DNA of 64,000 nucleotides from JBBREP01 sp036501845 (lineage in GTDB: Bacteria > Actinomycetota > Acidimicrobiia > IMCC26256 > PALSA-610): NCBI GenBank assembly GCA_036501845.1, contig DASXZO010000019.1, forward strand, positions 1 through 64,000, written 5' to 3'. Made by a program: the position numbers and the translations under genes. Of the stretch, positions 1-8,882 are shown one piece after another; the first letter of the stretch is position 1; each line of letters opens with the position of its first letter. The notes below the pieces were generated by a model. It worked only from the letters and a program-made list of their open reading frames with translations. It had not been told where the DNA came from and made no database searches.

Positions 1-2
1 CG

Positions 3-1427
3 GCGCGAGCAGACAACGCCGCGGTCTGGACTGGGCGCGAGATGCTCGTGTGGGGCGGCGACACCAGCGACGCCGGCGCGAAGACAAACGACGGTGCGGC
101 ATACAACCCCACGACAAACCGTTGGCGCATGTTGCCTCGCGCCCCGTTACCGGCCGAGGCGGACACGGTCGCGGTGTGGACCGGGTCGCGCGCACTCTTC
201 GTGAGTAACAGCGACGCACGCGCCGCGACCTACGACCCCGACACCAACCGGTGGAGTTCCGTTCCTGCACCCGCGCTTCCCCGCCATACGAGCGTGCGGT
301 GGGTCCAGTCCGTCGCGCTCGGAACAAGTGACGCAGCGATCGGCTGGCTGCAATGGGAGTACGCCGTTCGGACTGCACCGAACGAAGGCAGCATCAGCTC
401 CGGCGCCGAGATGTTCGAATACGACGCACACACCAACCGCTGGCGTACACGCCCGCTGCCTCGGGATGCCGTGACGAATCCACACGAGGCCTTCTGGACC
501 GGCTCCGCCGTGCTCGTCCGCGGCGATCACCAGACGTGTGGGGATTGCTCTGGCACCCCCGAGAATGAAATGAGCGCATCATTCGACCCGCGAACGAACA
601 CGTGGACTCCCCTGCCGAAAGATCCGCTGACGGCAGGTCTCATCGGATCCGACAACCTCAACTCGGCCTGGACGGGCAGCGCGTTGTGGTCGATCAACGG
701 CCTTTCTGAGGAGACGGCGCCGCACGCCGAGGTCGGGCCGGGCGATACCACGCTGTACGACGCGACCACTCACACGTGGTCACGATTGCCGCGTGCACCC
801 GGCGCGTGCGAAGGCAAACCGGCGTGGACCGGCAGCGAGGTCCTGATGTTGTGCCAGCGGATTGGCGTGCACGGACCGCCCGGAAACGCGTCTGGCATCG
901 TGTGGATCGCGATCGACAGGACGGCAGCGTTGCGGCGCACCGTCAACGCCTTCCTCGACGCGCATCCGAAGCTCCGCGACCGTGGCCTGTTCCGCTTTGA
1001 CGCCAACGACTGGGTGCTGATCACCGACGGCCCGCCGATCCGAACCATCGACAAGGCGTTGCTGTGGAGCGCCGGCGGCCCCCTGTTCCGCTGGGACGGG
1101 ACGCGGTGGACCATTGCTGCCGGCACTTGGTCGACGTCCGTCGATCGGTGTTTCTCGGCCGGCGGGGAGTCGCTCGCGATCCTGCATCGTGGACACGACG
1201 AGAACGATGGAAAGAGCGACTACATGTTCGCCGTCACCTTCGATCCAGGGTTGCGCATTCAGGAGCGAGTCGGCGCGCATTGGGAGACATTGCCAACCGT
1301 CGGCGGCGTCTACTTCGCTCTGCGGCAACCCCAGTCACTGCTGCTCGATGACGGACAACTGCGTCCCGTCGACCAACACGGTCACGTGCCCGCGTGCTTC
1401 GCGGACAACGGGAACGCGCGTCAATAG
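3..1427 (+). CDS. Kelch-type beta-propeller protein, N-terminus outside window
   Basis: The reading frame is open at the left edge, so the start and any signal peptide are not visible; 474 codons remain. At least five Kelch-like blades can be read from the alternation of a tryptophan strand (AVWTGREMLVWGG) with a Tyr/Phe-Asp strand (AYNPTTNRWRMLP, TYDPDTNRWSSVP, SFDPRTNTWTPLP). Kelch propellers are binding scaffolds; no catalytic residues are evident, and paired cysteines in the middle fit an extracytoplasmic location. The closest neighbour in style is the membrane-anchored Kelch protein at 58530-59840, which sits next to an ECF sigma gene. A similar anchored sensor or anti-sigma role here is only a guess because the upstream gene is missing. 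Confidence 0.75.
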   Translation, partial: ARADNAAVWTGREMLVWGGDTSDAGAKTNDGAAYNPTTNRWRMLPRAPLPAEADTVAVWTGSRALFVSNSDARAATYDPDTNRWSSVPAPALPRHTSVRWVQSVALGTSDAAIGWLQWEYAVRTAPNEGSISSGAEMFEYDAHTNRWRTRPLPRDAVTNPHEAFWTGSAVLVRGDHQTCGDCSGTPENEMSASFDPRTNTWTPLPKDPLTAGLIGSDNLNSAWTGSALWSINGLSEETAPHAEVGPGDTTLYDATTHTWSRLPRAPGACEGKPAWTGSEVLMLCQRIGVHGPPGNASGIVWIAIDRTAALRRTVNAFLDAHPKLRDRGLFRFDANDWVLITDGPPIRTIDKALLWSAGGPLFRWDGTRWTIAAGTWSTSVDRCFSAGGESLAILHRGHDENDGKSDYMFAVTFDPGLRIQERVGAHWETLPTVGGVYFALRQPQSLLLDDGQLRPVDQHGHVPACFADNGNARQ

Positions 1428-1565
1428 GAGCGCGAACGCCGGGTGCGGCGGGGTCATTCTGCGCCTGTTCCGAAATGCGACCGCCTTGCGTGTCGGGTAC
1501 GGATTGGGTTCGGAGAGAGTTCCAAAAAAACCTCCGGGATTGCTGGGTTTTCGGGGTTCTGTTGT

Positions 1566-1595
1566 CTCACCCCCCTGTCATGATGAGGGTGTGAG
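1566..1595 (+). promoter_or_regulatory. Possible hairpin masking the start of HNH gene copy 1
   Basis: CTCAC at 1566-1570 can pair with GTGAG at 1591-1595, which contains the GTG start, and CCC 1572-1574 with GGG 1587-1589, leaving a loop of about 12 bases. The 43-base leader 1548-1590 matches the leader of copy 2 (21442-21484) at 42 of 43 positions by eye. Translational masking is inference. Confidence 0.4.
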
Positions 1596-2829
1596 TGGGG
1601 CGACGATCTTCGAGCAACTCGATGGCGTGAACGACGTGCTCGCGTCGATCGCCGAAGACTTCGATGGCGATCTGTTCACGGGGAAGCAGGCGCAACGGAT
1701 CGTGTGCGCCGCGGCGGATATCGAACGGTTCGCGGTGGCGTTGAAGGCCCTGGCGATGCGGCGTGTGGATCAGACCGACGCCTGGAAGTCCGATGGTGCA
1801 CGCTCGCCGGAGTCGTGGTTGGCGAACAAGACCGGCACGACCAAGAGCGACGCGCATGGCACGGTCGAGTTCGGCGCGCAGCTCGACGATCTGCCGCAGG
1901 TCGCGGCCGCGGTACGCAAGGGCCAGCTTTCACCCGGGAAGGCGAAGATGATCGCCGGCGCCGCCAGTAAGGACCCCGACTCCGAAGCCGGGCTTGTCGC
2001 TCTCGGCAAGACCGGGTCGATGACGGCACTCAAGAATGAGTGCGTCGCGGCGCGTCAGCGGGGTGTGGGTGAGGACGCGACGGCGCGGATCCATGCGCGG
2101 CGTTCGCATCGTTCCTGGATCGACGAAGAGGGCGCGTTCCGTTACCAGGGAGTGATGCCCGTCGAGATGGGCGCCAAGTTCAAGGCCGCGCTCGACGGGT
2201 TCACCGACCAGGTGTTCCAAGACGCCCGCCGCGCCGGCGTCCGCGAACCGTACGAGGCCTATGCCGCCGACGCCGTCATCCGCATGGCCGAAGCCGCCAC
2301 CACCAACACCACCCCACACGGCGACGATGATGGCCCGACGCCAGCGGCGCCGAAGTACACCGCGTCGCGGGTGCATCTCGTGATCCACGTCGACGCCGCA
2401 GCCTGGGAACGCGGATATACGTGCCCGGGCGAGACGTGCGAAGTCGCCGGCGTCGGCCCCATCGACGTCGCGAGCGCCAAACGCATGTGCGGCGACGCGA
2501 TCGTCGACATCGTCGTCAGCAAAGGCGTCGACGTCCGCACCCTCGCGCATGCGGGCCGCACCGTCACGAAGGCCCAATACGCCGCACTGATCGCGGAGGG
2601 TTACGAGTGCAACGTCGAAGGCTGCGGCAACACCCGCAACCTCGAGATCGATCACCTCGGCAACGGCTGGGCCGTCGACCATCACACCTGCAACGGCGAA
2701 CTCGCGTTCAAATGCGGGCACTGCCACGACCTCAAGAGCCACAAACACTGGACCGACGGCCCTTGCCTCCCCAACGGCAAACGCAAGCTCAACCCGCCCG
2801 CCAGCCGACCACCACCTGACGACGGATAA
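1591..2829 (+). CDS. DUF222/HNH endonuclease-like protein, copy 1
   Basis: A 412-residue protein of the DUF222 plus C-terminal HNH family, the group that includes the REP13E12 proteins of mycobacteria. The helical DUF222 part spans about residues 1-330. The C-terminal part carries a CNVEGCGNTRN knuckle, IDHLG with the first His, and KCGHCHDLKSH with the last. The central Asn expected before the cysteine (NLxxLC) reads ELAFKC, so the classical HNH triad is not intact and nuclease activity is uncertain. The GTG at 1591 is chosen because similarity to copy 2 (20227-21441) starts exactly there; the first ~148 residues differ at about 11 positions by eye. The in-frame open stretch upstream of 1591 overlaps the Kelch gene in another frame and is not counted. 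Confidence 0.88.
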   Translation: MSGATIFEQLDGVNDVLASIAEDFDGDLFTGKQAQRIVCAAADIERFAVALKALAMRRVDQTDAWKSDGARSPESWLANKTGTTKSDAHGTVEFGAQLDDLPQVAAAVRKGQLSPGKAKMIAGAASKDPDSEAGLVALGKTGSMTALKNECVAARQRGVGEDATARIHARRSHRSWIDEEGAFRYQGVMPVEMGAKFKAALDGFTDQVFQDARRAGVREPYEAYAADAVIRMAEAATTNTTPHGDDDGPTPAAPKYTASRVHLVIHVDAAAWERGYTCPGETCEVAGVGPIDVASAKRMCGDAIVDIVVSKGVDVRTLAHAGRTVTKAQYAALIAEGYECNVEGCGNTRNLEIDHLGNGWAVDHHTCNGELAFKCGHCHDLKSHKHWTDGPCLPNGKRKLNPPASRPPPDDG

Positions 2830-2858
2830 AACGACAGCCCCGCGACCGCTCGCTCAGA

Positions 2859-3683
2859 TCACGCGGGTAGGCCGTCGCTCAGGTCGTCGGCGCGGTAGCG
2901 CGCGACCCAGTCGGCCGAGAGGTCGTCGGCTTGGCGGCGCATAGGGCCGCGCTCGCCGGGTTCGCGTGGATCGATGCCGAGGGCGTCGAGCACTCGCCCG
3001 ACGGTGGCCGCGCGACTGTCGACGAACTCCTCGTAGATCACGCGGATGGGTTCGCGGCCGGTGGCGTGGAACCAGTCTTCCCAGCGCGCGTCCCAGCGGT
3101 GAAGTTCGTCGACGAGGTACTTCAGCGCGCGGTAGTCGTATGCGACGGTGCCGTCGCCCGCAGTCGCTTCCACCTCGTTGCGCCAGTGCTGGGTCTGGAT
3201 CGCCTTCCACAACGACACGGCCTGCGCCACCTTGTCGCGGCGGCGTACGAACACGATCTCGAGCTTCGGGAACACGACGTCGAGCGCGTCGGTGAAGTTG
3301 AGTGCGCCGAGACCGGGGAGCTCAGCGATGCGCTCGCGGAAGTCGTCGAAGTAGTTCCACATCATCTTGGCGCCGAAGACGCCATTCGTGGACGTTCCTC
3401 GCTGCACCGCGTAGGTGAACCAGCCCTCGAACTCGCCGGCCTTCTCGGGCGACCCGAACTGCAGCGGCGGCAGGCCGGCCACGACGTCTGCGAGCCGCTC
3501 GTCACGGAAGTATTCGCGCGGTTGGCGCGGCAGCCCACTGGCGCGCAACGTCTCGAAGAATTCCTCGGGCACCCCCGCCACCTCGGTGCCTTTGAGCAAC
3601 TCGCACAGCAACGTGCTGCCGCTGCGCTGGGTGGCACACACCAGATACGCGATGCCCTCGACCTTCGGCGCCGCCGGACTCAT
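2859..3683 (-). CDS. Stf0/NodH-like sulfotransferase
   Basis: A 274-residue cytoplasmic sulfotransferase, expected to move sulfate from PAPS to a glycan or lipid hydroxyl. The N-terminal 5'-phosphosulfate loop reads ATQRSGSTLLCELL near residues 16-29, followed by EEFFETLR, as in Stf0-type (trehalose 2-sulfotransferase-like) enzymes; the RVIYEEFVDS stretch fits the later part of the fold. The start at 3683 is preferred over one 87 bases upstream because GGAGG lies just before it and the longer form would run into the divergent sulfatase gene. Only 51 bases separate the two divergent starts, suggesting shared control. The acceptor substrate cannot be told from sequence. Confidence 0.85.
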   Translation of the reverse strand: MSPAAPKVEGIAYLVCATQRSGSTLLCELLKGTEVAGVPEEFFETLRASGLPRQPREYFRDERLADVVAGLPPLQFGSPEKAGEFEGWFTYAVQRGTSTNGVFGAKMMWNYFDDFRERIAELPGLGALNFTDALDVVFPKLEIVFVRRRDKVAQAVSLWKAIQTQHWRNEVEATAGDGTVAYDYRALKYLVDELHRWDARWEDWFHATGREPIRVIYEEFVDSRAATVGRVLDALGIDPREPGERGPMRRQADDLSADWVARYRADDLSDGLPA

Positions 3684-3734
3684 CAGACCTCCACCGCTTC
3701 GACCGATGTTGCATGGGAGCGACGTAGCGTCGCC

Positions 3735-5114
3735 ATGACTATGACTGCGCCGAACATCCTCTACCTGCACTCACACGACACCGGTCGATACGTGCAGCCG
3801 TACGGCTACCCCGTACCGACCCCGAACATCCAGCATCTCGCTGACCAAGGTGTGCTCTTCCGACAGGCCTTCTGCTCGGCGCCGGTGTGCTCGGGTTCGC
3901 GCGCTTCGCTGCTGACGGGCCAATCGACCCATGCCACGGGCATGCTCGGTCTCGCACACCGCGGCTACCGACTGACGCATCCCGAGCGACACCTGGTGCA
4001 CACGCTGCGCGCGGGCGGCTACTGGTCGGGCCTGATTGGTGAACAACACCTGTCGGTGGACCCGCGCGACGTCGGTTACGACTACGTGGAGGACCTCGAC
4101 ACCACCAAGGTGAGCGACGTGGCGCCCGCGGCGTGCCGTTTGATCGGCGAGCGCGCCGAACAAGACGGCCCGTTCTTTCTGTCGGTGGGCTTCTTCGAGA
4201 CCCACCGCGAGTACTTCGAGCCCTCGTCGGTACGCGACACGCTGTATTCGCGCCCGCCGGACAACATCGCCGACACACCGGCGACGCGACGCGACATGGC
4301 TTCGTTCAAGGCCAGCGCGCGGTCGCTCGACCAAGGCGTGGGCGCGGTGCTCGAGGCACTCGATCGTTACTCGCTCGTCGACAACACGCTCGTGGTGTTC
4401 ACCACCGATCACGGGCTGGCGTTCCCCGATGCCAAGTGCACGATGTACGACCGCGGCATCGGCGTGTTGCTCATCATGCGCGGCTCGGGTGGTTTCGTCG
4501 GTGGGAAGGTGCACGACGGACTCGTCAGTCATCTCGACGTGTACCCCACGTTGTGCGATGTCGCGGGAATCACGCCACCGACGTGGCTCGAAGGCGCGTC
4601 GCTCGCGCCGCTCGTGCGCGGTGAAGTCGACGAGATCCGCGACGAAGTGTTCGCCGAGGTCACGTTCCACGCTGCCTACGAACCGCAGCGCGCGATCCGC
4701 ACGAACCGCTACAAGTACATGAAGCACTTCGACGACTCGCGCCCCCAACGCGTGCTCGCCAACGTCGACGACGGCCTCACCAAGGACACGTTGCTCGCCG
4801 CCGGTTGGGCCGACGTGGATCCGGCGATGGAGGCGCTCTTCGACCTCGCGCTCGACCCCAGCGAAGGCCACAATCGCATCGACGATCCCGCGCTCGCGCC
4901 GGTGCTTGGCGATCTGCGCGAGCGCTTGCACGCGTGGATGGTGCGCACGTGCGATCCGCTCCTCGATGGGCCGGTCGCGCCCGCGCCGGGCACCGCGTAC
5001 AACACCGTCGATCAGGTGTCGCCCAACGAGCCGACGACGCCGCCGACCGACTTCAGCCTCACGCACACCCGCCGGCGGCGCGGACTCGCGCCCAGCGGTC
5101 ACGAGATCAACTGA
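3735..5114 (+). CDS. Sulfatase, N-sulfoglucosamine sulfohydrolase-like
   Basis: A 459-residue sulfatase of the type I (formylglycine) superfamily, closest in feel to heparan N-sulfatase-like enzymes. Metal-site elements are NILYLHSHDTGRY at the N-terminus and TTDHGLAF in the middle. The modification site reads CSGSRASLLTG, with Gly where the canonical C-x-P-x-R has Pro, which is unusual. The start is ATG 3735 or ATG 3741; the frame is open upstream but that part overlaps the sulfotransferase on the other strand. No signal peptide is visible. Divergent from a sulfotransferase, so the pair may add and remove sulfate on related molecules; this is inference. Confidence 0.88.
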   Translation: MTMTAPNILYLHSHDTGRYVQPYGYPVPTPNIQHLADQGVLFRQAFCSAPVCSGSRASLLTGQSTHATGMLGLAHRGYRLTHPERHLVHTLRAGGYWSGLIGEQHLSVDPRDVGYDYVEDLDTTKVSDVAPAACRLIGERAEQDGPFFLSVGFFETHREYFEPSSVRDTLYSRPPDNIADTPATRRDMASFKASARSLDQGVGAVLEALDRYSLVDNTLVVFTTDHGLAFPDAKCTMYDRGIGVLLIMRGSGGFVGGKVHDGLVSHLDVYPTLCDVAGITPPTWLEGASLAPLVRGEVDEIRDEVFAEVTFHAAYEPQRAIRTNRYKYMKHFDDSRPQRVLANVDDGLTKDTLLAAGWADVDPAMEALFDLALDPSEGHNRIDDPALAPVLGDLRERLHAWMVRTCDPLLDGPVAPAPGTAYNTVDQVSPNEPTTPPTDFSLTHTRRRRGLAPSGHEIN

Positions 5115-5180
5115 CATCAACACACGTGCACCACGTCCCGCCATGGGGCGCCCACCTCCTCGCCTCCGTAAATACAGCTA

Positions 5181-5214
5181 GACGATCAATTTTGTGCAGA
5201 ATAGCGTGATCGTC
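5181..5214. repeat. Inverted repeat between convergent genes
   Basis: GACGATCA at 5181-5188 and TGATCGTC at 5207-5214 form a perfect 8-base inverted repeat around an AT-rich 18-base centre, in the gap between the sulfatase and the secreted protease. It may be a weak bidirectional terminator or an operator; there is no U-tract. The rest of 5115-5268 holds nothing I recognise. Confidence 0.35.
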
Positions 5215-5268
5215 ACATTCGAGGTGGATGGCGACTTCGTCGACGCTCGGGGCCGACGACCGCAGGCG

Positions 5269-8200
5269 TTACTTGATCCGGTACGAATACGGGAAGCGGG
5301 CCAGCTGGTCGCCGGTGTCGGTGATCGGGTTGAAGGCGTCGACGTCAAGGAAGCCGCTCACCGTCGTGCCCGACGACCCGCTCGGCGTGAACGTGACCGG
5401 GATGTCGGCCGACTGCCCGGGCTCGAGCTTCAGCGGTGAGAAGCCAGAGGCTGCCCCGGTGGAGACGAGCCACACATCGCCAGTGGGTGAACTGACCGCC
5501 GAATCGAAACCATTCGCTTGGACGGTGGCGGCGACAGTGGCGGTGCCGGCCGGAGCCGCAGCAGGGAACGGACCTTCTTCGGCCGGGTTGGCCGCCCATG
5601 TTCCCGGCGAGATCTGTGGTGCCGAGTAGGCAACCGAGGGCGACGTGCCGGGCGGGGATTCGATGTCGGGATCGCCGGAGGACTGCTGCACGTCCATCTC
5701 GATCGGGAGACTCGCCGTGGCCGCGAACGTGATCGCGCTGGAGTGCGTCGGGACGAGGAAAATCGGCGACGGTTCTCCCGACACCGGTAGGGACACCGTG
5801 GTGGGGGTGAGCCCCTTCAACGGCATCGCCGTCGACGACGCGGTGCGCGGATCGACGAAGAACCACTTCTCGGCGGAGCCCGAGTTCGTGACATGGATCG
5901 TCGCCTGCGTCGGCGTGCCGGCACGAAGCGCAACGGCGTGGGGAACGTGGGTGGCGGTGACGGTATTCGCCTTCAGGCTGATCGAGCCGGTGAACGGTTC
6001 TTCGATGTTCTGGCCCGGATTGCCGTCCTGCATCGCGAGGATGAGGGTCCACAGACCGTGCGTCGGGTTGTGCTCGAAGAACTGCATGCCCTTCTGCAGG
6101 CCTCCCGACGGTGCCGCCGTGGTCTGGATGTCGACGGGCTGCAGGTTCGGGTCGACGAGGAATCCGTCGACGCTGTAGCCGGTGTCCTGCAGATTCACCG
6201 AGATGCCGAGCCCTGGCCTCGCGGTCGGCACGGTGAACTGGAAGATCTCGTTGTCACCACCGAGTACCGCTCGACCGTTCCCGCCGGTGAGCACTCCGGC
6301 GAACGTGCCGGCACCCTGCGAGATGCGCACGTCGGCGCGCAGCGTGATCGGAATCCCACTGTCGTCGGGGCCGCCCGTGTTCATGCGCAGGTCGCCGGCG
6401 AAATCGCCGGCCGCGGGCGGGTATGGGGCGATGACCTGGAAGCTGCCGGTGGCGCCAGGAGCAAGCTTGATGTGCGTGGGCGCGACGCGACCAGCCGACA
6501 CGAACTTCTGGCTGACCAACGAGAACTGGACCGAGCCCGTGACTTCGGTGGGGTCGTGGCGCGTCCAGATCACGACCGTCCACTGACCGGGCGCGGGATC
6601 GTGCACGTCGACTTCACCGAAACCCGTGTTGCCCTGCGGCAGGGAGTAGGCCGCGATGTTGCCCGACGGGTCGAACAACGTGAGGCGGGCGCGCGCGTTG
6701 CCATTGTCGGCGTCGTCCCACGTGATGCGACCGTCGAGGCGGCCGGTACCGGACGGCACCGTGAAGAGGTGCTTTACGTAACCGGTTTGGTTGCCGAATT
6801 GGTCGGTGAACGAGGGATCCGAGTCGGAGAGCCCTACCGAGCCCGACTCGGACACGAGCGGTGTGGCACTGAGCGTCTGGATCGTGGGCGTCACGGTCTG
6901 CGCAGTGCTCCCGGCGTTGGTGACGCTGATCCGGAAGACCTTCGACGCGCCGGGCGCACCGGTCGCCGACAGGCTCGACGTGCTCTCGAGCAGCGCATTA
7001 CCCACCGCAGTCGGCGAGCCGTTGGTGTCGTGGATCGACTCGGCGAGTTGCACCGCCTTCAGTGCGTTGACGAGGCCCGCGCCTTGCTCGTCGGCAGGCG
7101 CGTGGAGGTCGGTGGCGGTGCTGGTGATGATCTGCTTCACGAGCGCCGGCGTCGGGAGCACACCGTTGTGCGTGTGCGCGTACGCCTCGTCGACCAGCGC
7201 GACGGTGCCAGCCGTGAGTGGTGCCGATTGGCTCGTGCCGCTGAACAACTCCACATCCGAAGGATTGCCCGTGTCGTCGCGGCAGCCGCCGTACATGGCT
7301 GTGTTCGGCGTGCACACCGCCCAGTTGGCCTCGCCGGGGGCAACGACCGTGACGGTGCCGGGTCCGTACATCGTCTGGCCGCTCGATGAGAGCGACGAGA
7401 TGTTGTTCGACTCCCACCCGCCCGTGCCGAGCTGGATGGCGTTCGCGGTGGTCTGCGCGTAGATCTGGTACGACGTAGTTGCGCCCACCGAGATCACGCT
7501 CGGGTTGCTCGCGGGCGACTCGATCGTGTTGTTCGATCCGGCATCAGCCGAGCTCACGGTGACCGTCACGCCGGCGGCAACGGCCGCTTGGTCGGCGAGC
7601 GAGATGGGGTCGTTCTTGGTGTCGGGATACGGATCGCCGCCGAACGATTCGTTGAGCACGTTCACGTGATCGGTGTTGACCGCATAGTCGATCGCCTGGA
7701 CGAAGTACGACGAGTACGCGGTGTTGAACTCGCCGAACACCTTGAGGCCGTAGAGCGTCGCGCCCGGAGCGACGCCGAGCACGCTGATGTCGCACGGAGC
7801 GCTCAACGGATTCGCGCCGAAATTGCTGACGTCGTAGCTCTGGCGGCCCTGCGCGGCGATTGCCGACGCGTCGCCGAAGGCCTCCGAACCGTCGGTGATC
7901 TCGCCCGGACCTTCACCACTGAAGTCTTGGTAGTCGGCGAACACGTGCTGGCCGTTGGCGCGAATGAAGTCGGGGTTGTTGATGTCGATGCCGTCGGCGA
8001 TGAACCCCACCTTCACGCCGGTGCCGTCCACGATGTTCTGCGCCGCGGGCGCATCGGATCCAGCTTGGTCGGCCGCGTTCATGAGCTGGAGCGCCTCGGG
8101 CTCGACGAGCGGCGGCGATCCCGGGCTCGGGCAGACCTGCTGCGATCCGTCGTCAGGATTCGCGGCGAGGCCCGACTGCACGTGCGGGCGGGCTGTGGTT

Positions 8201-8646
8201 GCCGGCTTCGTCGGCCGCGCCGCCCGTTCCGGCAGCGGCGCGCCCTTGATGATCTTGTCGGGCACCACTGCCTGCACCGCGGCGTTCTGCTGCAAGTGCG
8301 CGATCTCGGCCGGCGTGATCGTGGCCGAGATGGCATTGATCGCCGTGTAGCTCTGCACCCGCGTGGCATGCACCTGGGTGAGCTCGGCACGGATCGGCGA
8401 CTGGTCGGCGCGCACCGCTGCCGACCGGGCGGCGACGGCACCGGATGCTCGGCCGGCGAGTGACGAGTGCTGATTGCGCAGGATGATGATCGAGCGCTGG
8501 GGCGCGCCGCGTTCGAGCGTGGCGACCTCACTCGGAGTGAGCGCTCCGCTCACGCTCGGCTTCTCGGCTGCGGCCGAGGCAATTGGTGCAGCGACGGCGA
8601 CCGCGAGCACCGCGGCCGCCACGACGGCTCCTCGCCGATGGCGCAT
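5269..8646 (-). CDS. Large secreted subtilase-fold (S8-like) peptidase with altered catalytic residues
   Basis: A 1125-residue secreted protein. A basic N-terminus and hydrophobic run ending ASAAAE form a signal peptide, followed by an I9-like pro-region (RSIIILRNQH) and the subtilase domain at about 205-520. Asp218 (FIADGID) and Ser472 (FSGTSQSAP) match the S8 Asp and Ser. The segment that should hold HGTHVAG reads GSEAFGDASAIAAQG, so the His is replaced by Asp259, with Glu255 four residues before it. The usual oxyanion Asn segment reads SSADAG (Asp368). These acidic substitutions recall sedolisins (Ser-Glu-Asp with an oxyanion Asp). The remaining ~600 residues form beta-rich repeat domains of the PPC/CARDB kind. 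Start 8646 is chosen because it puts the signal peptide at the N-terminus, with AGGGG shortly upstream. Divergent from 8883. Confidence 0.85.
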   Translation of the reverse strand: MRHRRGAVVAAAVLAVAVAAPIASAAAEKPSVSGALTPSEVATLERGAPQRSIIILRNQHSSLAGRASGAVAARSAAVRADQSPIRAELTQVHATRVQSYTAINAISATITPAEIAHLQQNAAVQAVVPDKIIKGAPLPERAARPTKPATTARPHVQSGLAANPDDGSQQVCPSPGSPPLVEPEALQLMNAADQAGSDAPAAQNIVDGTGVKVGFIADGIDINNPDFIRANGQHVFADYQDFSGEGPGEITDGSEAFGDASAIAAQGRQSYDVSNFGANPLSAPCDISVLGVAPGATLYGLKVFGEFNTAYSSYFVQAIDYAVNTDHVNVLNESFGGDPYPDTKNDPISLADQAAVAAGVTVTVSSADAGSNNTIESPASNPSVISVGATTSYQIYAQTTANAIQLGTGGWESNNISSLSSSGQTMYGPGTVTVVAPGEANWAVCTPNTAMYGGCRDDTGNPSDVELFSGTSQSAPLTAGTVALVDEAYAHTHNGVLPTPALVKQIITSTATDLHAPADEQGAGLVNALKAVQLAESIHDTNGSPTAVGNALLESTSSLSATGAPGASKVFRISVTNAGSTAQTVTPTIQTLSATPLVSESGSVGLSDSDPSFTDQFGNQTGYVKHLFTVPSGTGRLDGRITWDDADNGNARARLTLFDPSGNIAAYSLPQGNTGFGEVDVHDPAPGQWTVVIWTRHDPTEVTGSVQFSLVSQKFVSAGRVAPTHIKLAPGATGSFQVIAPYPPAAGDFAGDLRMNTGGPDDSGIPITLRADVRISQGAGTFAGVLTGGNGRAVLGGDNEIFQFTVPTARPGLGISVNLQDTGYSVDGFLVDPNLQPVDIQTTAAPSGGLQKGMQFFEHNPTHGLWTLILAMQDGNPGQNIEEPFTGSISLKANTVTATHVPHAVALRAGTPTQATIHVTNSGSAEKWFFVDPRTASSTAMPLKGLTPTTVSLPVSGEPSPIFLVPTHSSAITFAATASLPIEMDVQQSSGDPDIESPPGTSPSVAYSAPQISPGTWAANPAEEGPFPAAAPAGTATVAATVQANGFDSAVSSPTGDVWLVSTGAASGFSPLKLEPGQSADIPVTFTPSGSSGTTVSGFLDVDAFNPITDTGDQLARFPYSYRIK

Positions 8647-8882
8647 GTTCCACCCCTGTCCGCCCGCGCTGCTGTGCAGCACACCGACCCCGCGTGGCCA
8701 ACATAGCGCCGGCGCAAGAGCGACGAAATTGGCCCACCGCAATGATCCTGAGCCGAACTTGAGACCCTTTCCCCACTGGCCACATCCGTCACGAACCCCG
8801 GTCTGTTCGTGCATTTTGTGACCGATCGAGTTACCTTTTTGTAGCCACGCACCCACCCTGTGTGGCTGAAGGGATCAGAATC

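Larger units (their letters stand above)
1548..2829 (+). repeat. Long inverted repeat, left copy (HNH unit)
   Basis: About 1.28 kb comprising a 43-base non-coding leader plus an HNH gene, repeated in opposite orientation at 20227-21484. Flanking DNA after the stop codon does not match, so the repeat unit is leader plus coding region. The copies bracket about 17.4 kb of mostly secreted-protein genes. Confidence 0.75.

Noticed and set aside
3..1427. Galactose oxidase-type enzyme for the Kelch protein
   Set aside because: No Cys-Tyr/His copper ligand pattern is evident; repeats alone do not support an oxidase.
1114..1590. Open frame in phase with the HNH gene upstream of its GTG
   Set aside because: It overlaps the end of the Kelch gene in another frame, has Ser/Arg-rich composition, and similarity with copy 2 begins only at 1591.
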